Below, in pieces: positions 1-5,799 of a DNA stretch of 14,322 nucleotides. The stretch is taken from NCBI GenBank assembly GCA_964622255.1, contig CAZUPK010000076.1:1-14322 (forward strand), read 5' to 3'. The DNA comes from SZUA-1377 sp964622255. GTDB lineage: Bacteria > Campylobacterota > Campylobacteria > Campylobacterales > QNZT01. Both the position numbers and the translations under genes were made by a program. Position 1 is the stretch's first letter; every line of letters starts with the position of its first letter. The notes beneath the pieces were generated by a model. The model saw only the letters and a list, made by a program, of their open reading frames with translations, was not told the origin of the DNA and ran no database searches.

Positions 1-14
1 AAAAAGTATTTTTT

Positions 15-950
15 TTACAACCAAACCCCATTTCTAAGATAAAAGCTTATAGGATAAGCACTAACTACTAAAAGATATAAAAAGTTAAACCAAAGTGAGA
101 GTTTTTGCTGTTTTTTTATATCAAAAAGAGCAAAGCTTAGTCCAAAAAATGTTCCTAAAAAAAGCAGGGTATAAAAAAGATAGCCTATATAGTAGTAGTC
201 TTTTTGAAGTAAGCAAAATGGGCAGTGGTGAGTTGGAAGTTCATATACATAGGTGCTAAAAAAGAGTATTAGGCTAATAAGGCTTATGATGATAAAGCTA
301 AGATTTAAAACTCCAAAAACTATTCTTTTATCTTTTAAGAAAAACATAGCTAAGAAGTTCCCATAAAAAAGTGTTAGTAAAATTGGGGTTGGTATGGAAA
401 AAAGATTTGATACTAAACTACTTGAGTTACTACTAAAAACAGTTCCGCAACAGCTTACGAGTTTGCTTATATCTATGGTGTTAAACATATAAAAATCAAG
501 TCCTATTTCAACTGCTAAAAAGAGATATAAAACTATATATATGGTGTATTTTAACTTGGTGTAGGGGAGATTTTCATATTTTAAATCTATCCTGTTTAAA
601 ACAAGCCAAAGTCCAAAAATATAGATATTCACTATTTTTAGTATCATAAGATAAAGTCCTGCTTCAGTTGCATTTACAACACCTACTGCACACATAGCAC
701 CTATTATGACATTTGATAGTTTATCTAAAGTGTAGATGAAAAATAAAAATAGAGGTATCTTTATAGCAAAGATGTATTTTATGATGGTTTGATTTAAAAA
801 GCTTAGTTTTTCCAAGCGGTATTGAGTTTGATTGGTTTTATTTATATCCCATTTTCTATAAATCATAACCGATACTATAAAGGCAATAAAACCAAATAAC
901 AAAAAAACTATATCAAGCAGTTCTATCGCAAGAGTTTCAGCACTTACCAT
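15..950 (-). CDS. Polytopic membrane protein with DsbB-like CPFC motif, function unknown
   Basis: This 311-residue protein has about eight or nine hydrophobic segments (roughly residues 11-31, 55-75, 82-92, 98-118, 133-153, 185-205, 212-232, 253-275 and 286-304). It sits in the inner membrane and I cannot assign it to a named family. It has five cysteines in three clusters: C87 (GAMC), the pair C167-C168 (SCCG), and C243/C246 within HHCPFCLLQK. The last resembles the CxxC followed by Q/E-R/K seen in DsbB-type quinone-linked thiol oxidases, and the two preceding histidines could also bind metal. It is the last gene seen in the leftward run. Its ATG lies inside the end of the ABC ATPase gene (14-base overlap), so translation is probably coupled and a role with the transporter is likely. 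Thiol-disulfide exchange or copper handling is inference; a membrane partner of the transporter without redox activity is the alternative. Confidence 0.75.
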   Translation of the reverse strand: MVSAETLAIELLDIVFLLFGFIAFIVSVMIYRKWDINKTNQTQYRLEKLSFLNQTIIKYIFAIKIPLFLFFIYTLDKLSNVIIGAMCAVGVVNATEAGLYLMILKIVNIYIFGLWLVLNRIDLKYENLPYTKLKYTIYIVLYLFLAVEIGLDFYMFNTIDISKLVSCCGTVFSSNSSSLVSNLFSIPTPILLTLFYGNFLAMFFLKDKRIVFGVLNLSFIIISLISLILFFSTYVYELPTHHCPFCLLQKDYYYIGYLFYTLLFLGTFFGLSFALFDIKKQQKLSLWFNFLYLLVVSAYPISFYLRNGVWL

Positions 951-1602
951 TTTTTATCTCTATCACTTTATCAACAAAATTAAGCTCAAAAAACAAAGGA
1001 TCGTGAGTAGCTACAACAATAGTTTTTCTCTCATCTTTTAAAAGTTTTAAAAATTCTATAAAATTTTTAGAAAGCTTTTCATCCAAGTTTGCTGTTGGCT
1101 CATCAGCTATTATGATAGGAGGGTTGTTTATCAAAGCTCTTGATATGGCAACTCTTTGTTGTTCTCCTCCACTTAGGTTTTTTACTATGATATTTTCTTT
1201 ATCCTCTATCTCAAACTTTTTTAAAACAGTTTTTATCTTTTCTTCTAACTTTTTTTGATTGGGATTTGTAGGTATCAAAGGAACTATGATATTTTCTTTT
1301 ACTGTTAGAGTTGGAATAAGGTTGTATTTTTGAAAGATAAAGCCTATATTTTCTCTTCTAAAAAGTGATGCAAAATCATCTATGAGTTTTGAGACTCTTT
1401 TTTTATTTACTATGACCTCTCCACTTGTGGGTTTCAAAAGTCCTGCTATCAAAGAGAGTATGGTGCTTTTCCCACTACCACTAGCACCTTTTAAGACCAC
1501 TAGTTCACCTTTTTTTATAGAGATATTTACACTATCAAGTGCGGTTATGGAGTCAAAAGCATTTGGTTTAAAAATCTTTGTTACATTTTTTAGCTCTATC
1601 AT
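937..1602 (-). CDS. ABC transporter ATP-binding protein, LolD/MacB type
   Basis: This 221-residue cytoplasmic ATPase powers the adjacent FtsX-type permease. It shows every ABC landmark: Walker A GASGSGKST (39-47), Q-loop glutamine 91 (GFIFQ), signature LSGGEQQRV (143-151), Walker B IIIADEP with catalytic E168, the D-loop around 170-174, and the switch histidine H200 in ATHD. The length and the LSGGEQQRVAISRAL wording are typical of the LolD/MacB/FtsE branch, which moves lipoproteins, peptides, or mechanical force rather than importing nutrients. Its ATG overlaps the permease stop codon by four bases, and its own end overlaps the next membrane gene, so it lies inside an operon. The nucleotide-binding role is certain. 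The substrate is unknown, and I avoid calling it lolD because lipoprotein release normally pairs with LolC/E and lacks NosL neighbours. Confidence 0.95.
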   Translation of the reverse strand: MIELKNVTKIFKPNAFDSITALDSVNISIKKGELVVLKGASGSGKSTILSLIAGLLKPTSGEVIVNKKRVSKLIDDFASLFRRENIGFIFQKYNLIPTLTVKENIIVPLIPTNPNQKKLEEKIKTVLKKFEIEDKENIIVKNLSGGEQQRVAISRALINNPPIIIADEPTANLDEKLSKNFIEFLKLLKDERKTIVVATHDPLFFELNFVDKVIEIKNGKC

Positions 1603-2777
1603 CTTATCACCTCATCCGCATCCATAACTGAAACTCTCCAACTTGGAAAAATAGTTGCCCCTATATAGATAGGAACACTTAGGAAAAATATCAAAGCCAA
1701 ACTCCCAAAATCCACAACAAAAGGAAGTCTAAAAGTGCTTCTTAAAGTTGAGTATCCTTCAAAAACATCTCTTAAAAGTGGAGCTTGAAAGATATAAACA
1801 AAAATCAAAGCCGACAAAACTCCAAAAGTATAGCTAAATATAGAGATAATAGCTCCCTCATAAAACTTCTCTTTTAAAATATCATCTATCTTCCAACCAA
1901 GAGCCTTTAGTATCCCTATCTCTTTCTTTTCTTCTCCAGAAAGTGAGTTAGTCTTATCATAAACTATCATAAAAAATGTAAACAGACTCACAACAAAAAG
2001 AGCTAAAAATATTCCTCTTTTATAGTCAAATATATTTTGATAACTTATCTTGATATCCTCTTTTGTTAAAACTCTGCTATTTGGGAAAAGCTCTTTTATC
2101 TTTTGCGAGATGGTAAAAACCTCTTTAGGATTTGGCACGGTTACGACTATATCGGTAGCTTTGTTTTTAGGTATGCCAAAAATCTCTCTTGCTAAATCCT
2201 TACTCATAACTATCAAGTCATTTGATTCAAGTTCGGTTTCAAAGTTGAAAACTCCTTTTATATAAACCTTTTTCAAACTTCCATCAGGCTTTATAAAGTT
2301 AAAATACTTCTTATAAAAGCTTTTTTTCATTCCCTTATAAACTCCACTTCCAACTATCATAGATGGCTCTTTACTTTCTAAATCAAACTTATCAACCAAC
2401 TTTTGCAAAGAGTTTTTATACTCATCTTCATACTTATCAAGCCCCACAATAGAGTAGTTCATACCTGTGGTTTGAAAGTAATAGTAACCCCAAACTCTAC
2501 TACTTGCATCACTAATTCCTTTTATCTGAAGTATTTGATATACCGCATCTTCATCGATAAGCTCAAGCCTTCCTGCTTGTAACTTTTGCACTATGATTTG
2601 GGGCAAGGCATCAACAGTTTTTTCAAGCTCATATCGTATGGAGTTGGATATAAAAAATATTGAGCTTAGTAAAAAGACTAACGAAGTAAAAACTATAACG
2701 GTAAAAATAGTTTTTGACTTGTTTCTAAAAAGTGAGTTTACGGCATACTCTATGAGGTAAAGGTTTAAGTTTTTCAT
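1599..2777 (-). CDS. FtsX/MacB-type ABC transporter permease
   Basis: This 392-residue permease has the four-span MacB/LolC topology. A first membrane helix (about 21-46) is followed by a large periplasmic domain (about 47-250) and three clustered C-terminal helices (about 255-273, 305-330 and 357-377). The cytoplasmic segment EEKKEIGILKALGW (282-295) matches the conserved FtsX coupling region, and the C-terminus ends in the PSWRVSVMDADEVIR pattern common to the family. Members of this group usually do not pass substrate through the membrane. They transmit ATP-driven movement to the periplasm (mechanotransmission). The gene starts four bases before the upstream small-protein gene ends and finishes four bases into the ATPase gene, so the pair is co-translated. 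No outer-membrane partner or MacA-type adaptor is visible nearby, which leaves the exported or extracted substrate open. Confidence 0.92.
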   Translation of the reverse strand: MKNLNLYLIEYAVNSLFRNKSKTIFTVIVFTSLVFLLSSIFFISNSIRYELEKTVDALPQIIVQKLQAGRLELIDEDAVYQILQIKGISDASSRVWGYYYFQTTGMNYSIVGLDKYEDEYKNSLQKLVDKFDLESKEPSMIVGSGVYKGMKKSFYKKYFNFIKPDGSLKKVYIKGVFNFETELESNDLIVMSKDLAREIFGIPKNKATDIVVTVPNPKEVFTISQKIKELFPNSRVLTKEDIKISYQNIFDYKRGIFLALFVVSLFTFFMIVYDKTNSLSGEEKKEIGILKALGWKIDDILKEKFYEGAIISIFSYTFGVLSALIFVYIFQAPLLRDVFEGYSTLRSTFRLPFVVDFGSLALIFFLSVPIYIGATIFPSWRVSVMDADEVIR

Positions 2778-3052
2778 CTTTTTAAGCCTTGATTTATACT
2801 AAAACTACTTGGAAAATATACTCTTATATTGGCATCATCTTTATATATATCAAAAATAGTAGCCAAACTCCTATGTCTTATAAAATTTGCTTCTGTTGAG
2901 ATAGATAGATCTGGTAGTCCTACACTTTTTGTAAGTTGATACTTTTTTTTAAAGTGGTTATCTTTACTTTTTAGATAGATGATAGTTATAAAAAGTGATA
3001 CAAAGAGTATCAAAAAGGTTATGGTTAGGATTTTTAGTTTATTTGTAAGCAT
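2774..3052 (-). CDS. Small single-span membrane protein upstream of ABC permease
   Basis: This 92-residue protein has a short basic N-terminus, one hydrophobic helix (about 8-27) and a 65-residue tail that should face the periplasm. I do not recognise a family. The tail contains a stretch, roughly 57-83 (IRHRSLATIFDIY, then NIRVYFPSSF), that looks like a conserved motif rather than filler. It has no cysteine and no lipobox. The start is supported by an AGGGA-like ribosome site just upstream of ATG. Its last four bases overlap the permease start, so it is probably an accessory subunit of that transporter, though this is inferred from position alone. Its start lies 14 bases inside the end of the toxin gene, which is unexpected if the toxin-antitoxin pair arrived as a separate insertion. 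Confidence 0.72.
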   Translation of the reverse strand: MLTNKLKILTITFLILFVSLFITIIYLKSKDNHFKKKYQLTKSVGLPDLSISTEANFIRHRSLATIFDIYKDDANIRVYFPSSFSINQGLKR

Positions 3053-3323
3053 TTTCCCTGCTTTTGATACTTAAGACAAGTATTACTAATTTTTCATTTT
3101 CTTTTTTGTATATAGCTCTATATTTTCTAAGTTTAAGTCTATATAACTCCTCTTTTGTTCCTTTTAATTTTTTAATTTTACCGTTTTGCATCAAACTTTG
3201 TTCAAAGCTATCGCAAAAATTTTCAACGAAGTCATATAAACTGTTTTTTATAAAAATAATATCAGTTTTATTTATATTTTTAAAATCCTTTTTGACTCTT
3301 TTTTCAAAGATGAGTTTATACAT
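3039..3323 (-). CDS. RelE/ParE-superfamily toxin
   Basis: This 94-residue basic protein has the features of a type II toxin of the RelE/ParE fold. An N-terminal YKLIFEKRVKKDFKN segment is followed by a helical hairpin, then KKLKG (51-55) and LYRLKLRKYRAIY (60-72), which match the family's conserved strand pair carrying arginines (R62, R66, R69). The C-terminal strand LVILVLSIKSRENAYK holds R87 and Y93, at the position where RelE proteins place residues that act on mRNA in the ribosome. Whether it is an mRNA interferase (RelE) or gyrase poison (ParE) cannot be settled here; the arginine pattern slightly favours RelE. The ATG directly abuts the antitoxin stop codon, the usual antitoxin-first order. 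Its end overlaps the start of the small membrane-protein gene by 14 bases. It looks intact. Confidence 0.88.
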   Translation of the reverse strand: MYKLIFEKRVKKDFKNINKTDIIFIKNSLYDFVENFCDSFEQSLMQNGKIKKLKGTKEELYRLKLRKYRAIYKKENEKLVILVLSIKSRENAYK

Positions 3324-3548
3324 CTAAACTCCAAGCTCTTCAAAAAACTTATCTGCTTCTACAAATTTGGGATCTTTTAATCTTTTCTTTGCAAGTTGTA
3401 TATCTTGATAATCCATATAATATTCTAAAGCTTCTTTAATAATAGCAGTTTTCTTTTTATTTAACTCTTTTGAAAGATTTTCTAAATCTTCTATAAGATT
3501 AAATGGCAATGTGAAAGTCACAGGTTTTACATTTTTATATGCAGACAT
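3324..3548 (-). CDS. Ribbon-helix-helix (CopG-type) antitoxin
   Basis: This 74-residue protein should neutralise the RelE-type toxin encoded directly after it and repress their shared promoter. The N-terminal part VKPVTFTLPFNLIEDLENLSKELNKKKTAIIKEAL fits a ribbon-helix-helix DNA-binding fold: a short beta strand (about 8-14) with alternating polar residues, then two helices separated by the loop NKKKT. The C-terminal part (about 45-74, acidic, ending FFEELGV) would be the toxin-wrapping tail. An AGGAGCT ribosome site stands about six bases before the ATG. The gene has its own upstream gap of about 50 bases with a possible promoter and palindrome, unlike its tightly packed neighbours, so the pair is probably also transcribed separately. 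The family is clear; its precise subfamily is not. Confidence 0.87.
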   Translation of the reverse strand: MSAYKNVKPVTFTLPFNLIEDLENLSKELNKKKTAIIKEALEYYMDYQDIQLAKKRLKDPKFVEADKFFEELGV

Positions 3549-3599
3549 TATAGCTCCTTTTATTTTATATGTATAATTATATTGTTAAAAAGCTTAATA
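3549..3599 (-). promoter_or_regulatory. Putative promoter/operator of the toxin-antitoxin pair
   Basis: This is the only real gap inside the leftward gene run. On the minus strand it contains TTAACA (possible -35), TATAAT-like sequences and the AGGAGCT ribosome site of the antitoxin. A perfect 10-bp palindrome, TATAATTATA, lies at 3572-3581 where a ribbon-helix-helix repressor could bind. Such palindromes also occur by chance in AT-rich DNA, so the operator call is tentative. Confidence 0.4.
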
Positions 3600-4235
3600 T
3601 TACTTATCATCAAGCTCTATCTCCTCAAAACTTACTATCTTCTTTCCCCTATGATCTCTCATAAAAGCTTTAGCATCATCTTCATCTTCAAAAGGTATCG
3701 CTTCCTCGCCCATAGGACCGTAAATATCGCTTCCTATCACATAAAAAGCTTTTTTACCATCTATGGCATACTGTTTGTAGTAGTCTGTAACAACTATTTT
3801 ATCTATATTTAACTTTGGATGAGAGTGGATATATTTTGTCAAATCTTTTACTCCGTCAAAACTAAAGTGTTTTCCATTTTTAAGCCATATCTGTGCTGCC
3901 CATCTTGGATATTTGTAAACAAACATTCCACAAACCGGACACTTTTCGTCGTGAGAAACTTTGATAGTTGTTTTAGGTTTTAAAGTGAAGTTATCCCAAA
4001 GAAACCAAGATACCATCTCAATCCTTTTTTTATTCAAATCTTTACAATACTCCTCCTTTAAATCCTTTTGCAAATCTTTTATATCTACATAAAGATCCAA
4101 AAACTCAACCTTTTTACACCTATCACGATAGATCTTTTTTCCCATCTTGTAAAGCTTTTTTATCTTTACAGTTTGCCAAAAACTGTCATTGGCTGATAAA
4201 AGCACTACAAAAAGAGTTAAAAAAACTATTCTCAT
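3600..4235 (-). CDS. Exported NosL-domain protein (copper-binding accessory protein)
   Basis: This 211-residue protein carries an N-terminal signal peptide (hydrophobic 2-14, likely cleavage after the LLSA region). From about residue 90 it has a NosL domain: CPVCGM at 99-104, then YPRWAAQIWLKNGKHFSFDGVKDLTKY, which is the family's core. NosL proteins bind Cu(I) through this Cys/Met motif and supply copper to nitrous oxide reductase. Two points differ from classical NosL. The signal peptide has no lipobox cysteine, so it should be soluble periplasmic or membrane-tethered rather than a lipoprotein. It also has a charged extension (about 20-90) with two further cysteines, C40 and C64. No nosZ or nosDFY is nearby. 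The gene overlaps the sensor kinase by four bases and probably belongs to the same regulated operon. Metal binding is likely; the recipient enzyme is unknown. Confidence 0.87.
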   Translation of the reverse strand: MRIVFLTLFVVLLSANDSFWQTVKIKKLYKMGKKIYRDRCKKVEFLDLYVDIKDLQKDLKEEYCKDLNKKRIEMVSWFLWDNFTLKPKTTIKVSHDEKCPVCGMFVYKYPRWAAQIWLKNGKHFSFDGVKDLTKYIHSHPKLNIDKIVVTDYYKQYAIDGKKAFYVIGSDIYGPMGEEAIPFEDEDDAKAFMRDHRGKKIVSFEEIELDDK

Positions 4236-5047
4236 AATAAAACCTTTGAGAGATTTAACTTAAAAGTGGTGCCTTTTGTGGAAGTATCTATTTTTATATC
4301 GATAGAGTTTTTATCACAATACTCTTTTACGATACTAAGCCCTAAACCAAAACCTTTTGCTTTGTGGTCTTGAAAGTATTTGTTAAAGATATTGCAAACG
4401 GTATTGCTATCTATCCCTTTTCCGTCATCTTTTATAAAAAGGATGCTGTTTTTATAAAAAAGCTCTATCTTTGTTAAGTTTGGGTTGTGTTTTATGGCAT
4501 TTTGGATGAGGTTGTCAAGAGTTCTTACAAAACCTATTTTATCGCATTTTATTATAACTTTTTCATCGATATCTATCTTTGTCAAAACATCTTTTTTTAT
4601 ATCTTCAAACTTTTTTGCCGACTCGCTAATGGCATCTTTTAAAGAGAAACTTTTTTTATCAACTCTATCAATTTTTTCTTTTATAAAATACTCCACATCC
4701 TCATAAAGCTTTAAAAGTTCATCACTTGCTTTTTCTATCCTAAAGAGTCTTTTTAAATTTTTTTCATCTTTTAGTTTTGTTTTTAGCATCGAGACATTCA
4801 TCTGTATAGTTGCAACAGGTGTATTTAACTCGTGTAAGCTTTTTTGCACCTTTTCTTGTAAGTTTTCCTCTATTTTTAAAAGTTCATCTACTAAAGAGTT
4901 GCTAAGAAGTAGATAGATGATAAGAGTTATAAAGGCTAGTCCTAAACTTTTTAAAACTTCACCACTTAGATAAAAGCTAATGCCAAAAAGTATAACCCCT
5001 ATTAAAAAGCTATTTATCGTTATGAAGTATCTTTTTTTGCTACTCAA
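4232..5047 (-). CDS. Sensor histidine kinase with minimal extracytoplasmic loop
   Basis: This 271-residue kinase has two adjacent membrane helices (about 8-27 and 35-53) joined by a loop of only about seven residues, so it has no periplasmic sensor domain. The dimerisation/phosphoacceptor helix carries HELNTP with H72. The ATPase domain shows the N-box DNLIQNAIKHN (178-188), the G1 box DDGKGI (207-212) and the G2 box GFGLGLSIV (232-240), so it looks active. It should phosphorylate the response regulator encoded just before it. The start is a TTG sharing bases with the regulator's TGA stop (TTGA), with AAGG about ten bases upstream and no nearby in-frame ATG. Kinases of this build (intramembrane-sensing, as in BceS) usually detect their signal through the membrane or through a partner protein. 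The FtsX-type transporter downstream is a natural candidate for that partner, by inference. Confidence 0.93.
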   Translation of the reverse strand: MSSKKRYFITINSFLIGVILFGISFYLSGEVLKSLGLAFITLIIYLLLSNSLVDELLKIEENLQEKVQKSLHELNTPVATIQMNVSMLKTKLKDEKNLKRLFRIEKASDELLKLYEDVEYFIKEKIDRVDKKSFSLKDAISESAKKFEDIKKDVLTKIDIDEKVIIKCDKIGFVRTLDNLIQNAIKHNPNLTKIELFYKNSILFIKDDGKGIDSNTVCNIFNKYFQDHKAKGFGLGLSIVKEYCDKNSIDIKIDTSTKGTTFKLNLSKVLL

Positions 5048-5706
5048 AGTTTTACCTTATAACCTATCTTTTTGATATTTTTTATCTTATCCTTTCCTAC
5101 TACTTCACGAAGTTTTTTTATATAAACTCTCAAAGAGCCGTTGCTTACTTCTTCTCCTGCACTCCAAAGGTGGGAATTTATCTCATCAAAAGTTACCATA
5201 GAGCCGTTTTTTTCTATAAAAAGTTCTAAAAGTTGTATCACTTTTAAAGGAAGTCTTTTATCATATTCATCTACAAATATAGCTCTTTTTTCAAAGTCAT
5301 AGTAAGAGTTTTTTGATAAAATAAATCTATCTTCTATTCTTTTAACTCTTTTTAGCACAGCTTGTATTCTAAGCAAAAGCTCCTCTGTATTTACCGGTTT
5401 TTTTAAAAAGTCATCACATCCATTTATAAAGCATCTTTTTAGTGTTTTATCATCTTTATATGAAGTTAAAAAGATAGTTGGAGTTTGATTTTTGCTTCCT
5501 CTGAAAGCTTTTAAAAGCTCTATTCCGTTTAGTCTGGGGAGATTTATATCAAATAAAAAAAGATCATAATTTTTTTTGTAACTTTTTTCAAGAGCCTCTT
5601 CACCTGTTATGGCAAGTTCTACTAAAAATCCCTCATCTTCTAAAAAGTCTATTATTGATTCTGCAAAAAGTCTATCATCTTCAACTAAAAGTATATCTCT
5701 TTTCAT
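5044..5706 (-). CDS. OmpR/PhoB-family response regulator
   Basis: This 220-residue regulator has an N-terminal receiver domain (about 1-117) with the acidic pair D10/D11, phosphoacceptor D53 (LFDINLP), T81 and K103-P104, all the expected switch residues. The C-terminal winged-helix domain (about 125-220) includes LPLKVIQLLELFIEKNGSMV and the recognition-helix region NGSLRVYIKKLREVVG, ending in the IKKIGYKVKL wing. It is the first gene of the leftward run, overlapping the kinase gene by four bases, so the two form a cognate pair. Regulators of this class bind tandem direct repeats about 10-11 bp apart. Exactly such a repeat (TTGTTAAGT twice) lies 20 bases upstream of its own start, which suggests self-regulation and possibly control of the divergent secretion operon. 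The targets are inferred, not shown. Confidence 0.94.
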   Translation of the reverse strand: MKRDILLVEDDRLFAESIIDFLEDEGFLVELAITGEEALEKSYKKNYDLFLFDINLPRLNGIELLKAFRGSKNQTPTIFLTSYKDDKTLKRCFINGCDDFLKKPVNTEELLLRIQAVLKRVKRIEDRFILSKNSYYDFEKRAIFVDEYDKRLPLKVIQLLELFIEKNGSMVTFDEINSHLWSAGEEVSNGSLRVYIKKLREVVGKDKIKNIKKIGYKVKL

Positions 5707-5725
5707 ACTTTATGCTACTTAAAAA

Positions 5726-5745
5726 TTGTTAAGTTTTTGTTAAGT
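5726..5745. promoter_or_regulatory. Tandem direct repeat, candidate OmpR-family regulator binding site
   Basis: TTGTTAAGT occurs perfectly at 5726-5734 and again at 5737-5745, an 11-bp repeat period that would place both copies on one face of the helix. It lies between the divergent response-regulator gene (start 5706) and the secretion operon (start 5800). Tandem repeats with this spacing are the usual site for OmpR/PhoB-type dimers. Binding is inferred. Confidence 0.5.
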
Positions 5746-5763
5746 AATGTTTCTTTAATTTTT

Positions 5764-5774
5764 TATAGTAAAAT
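5764..5774 (+). promoter_or_regulatory. Candidate -10 region of the secretion operon
   Basis: TATAGTAAAAT offers two overlapping -10-like hexamers (TATAGT and TAAAAT) about 26-36 bases before the TTG start of the first secretion gene. The repeat at 5737-5745 would occupy the -35 position, as expected of a promoter that depends on an OmpR/PhoB-type activator. No good -35 hexamer is seen. The opposite strand also has a TATAAA-like sequence here, so the direction is not certain. Confidence 0.35.
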
Positions 5775-5799
5775 ACTTAAAAATATTTTAGGAAGATTT

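Noticed and set aside
9..16. T-run at the left edge as a terminator
   Set aside because: There is no flanking stem in the 14 bases available, and the T-run overlaps the stop codon of the minus-strand gene, where it would read as A-rich RNA.
1382..1627. Plus-strand reading frame opposite the ABC ATPase
   Set aside because: Antisense to intact Walker A and Q-loop regions; no ribosome site or known motif.
2050..2265. Plus-strand reading frame opposite the FtsX-type permease
   Set aside because: Antisense to the periplasmic domain of a well-supported gene, no support of its own.
937..2777. Calling the ABC pair LolCDE (lipoprotein release)
   Set aside because: Motifs are shared by the wider MacB/FtsX group, only one permease is present, and the neighbours point to another role.
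3064..3327. Plus-strand reading frame of 87 codons opposite the toxin gene
   Set aside because: It is fully antisense to a clear RelE-type toxin, with Phe/Ser/Leu-rich translation typical of the reverse of Lys/Glu-rich genes.
3582..3812. Plus-strand reading frame overlapping the nosL 3' end
   Set aside because: Hydrophobic-looking translation arises from reverse reading of nosL; no ribosome site.
3600..4235. Annotating the locus as a nitrous oxide reductase (nos) cluster
   Set aside because: Only the NosL domain supports it; no nosZ, nosD, nosF, nosY or nosG/H is present in the window.
5737..5799. Longer N-terminal version of the GspK-like protein starting at TTG 5737
   Set aside because: The start lies inside the second TTGTTAAGT repeat, has no ribosome site, and would place 21 residues before a normal pseudopilin signal. 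TTG 5800 has TAGGAAGA just upstream.
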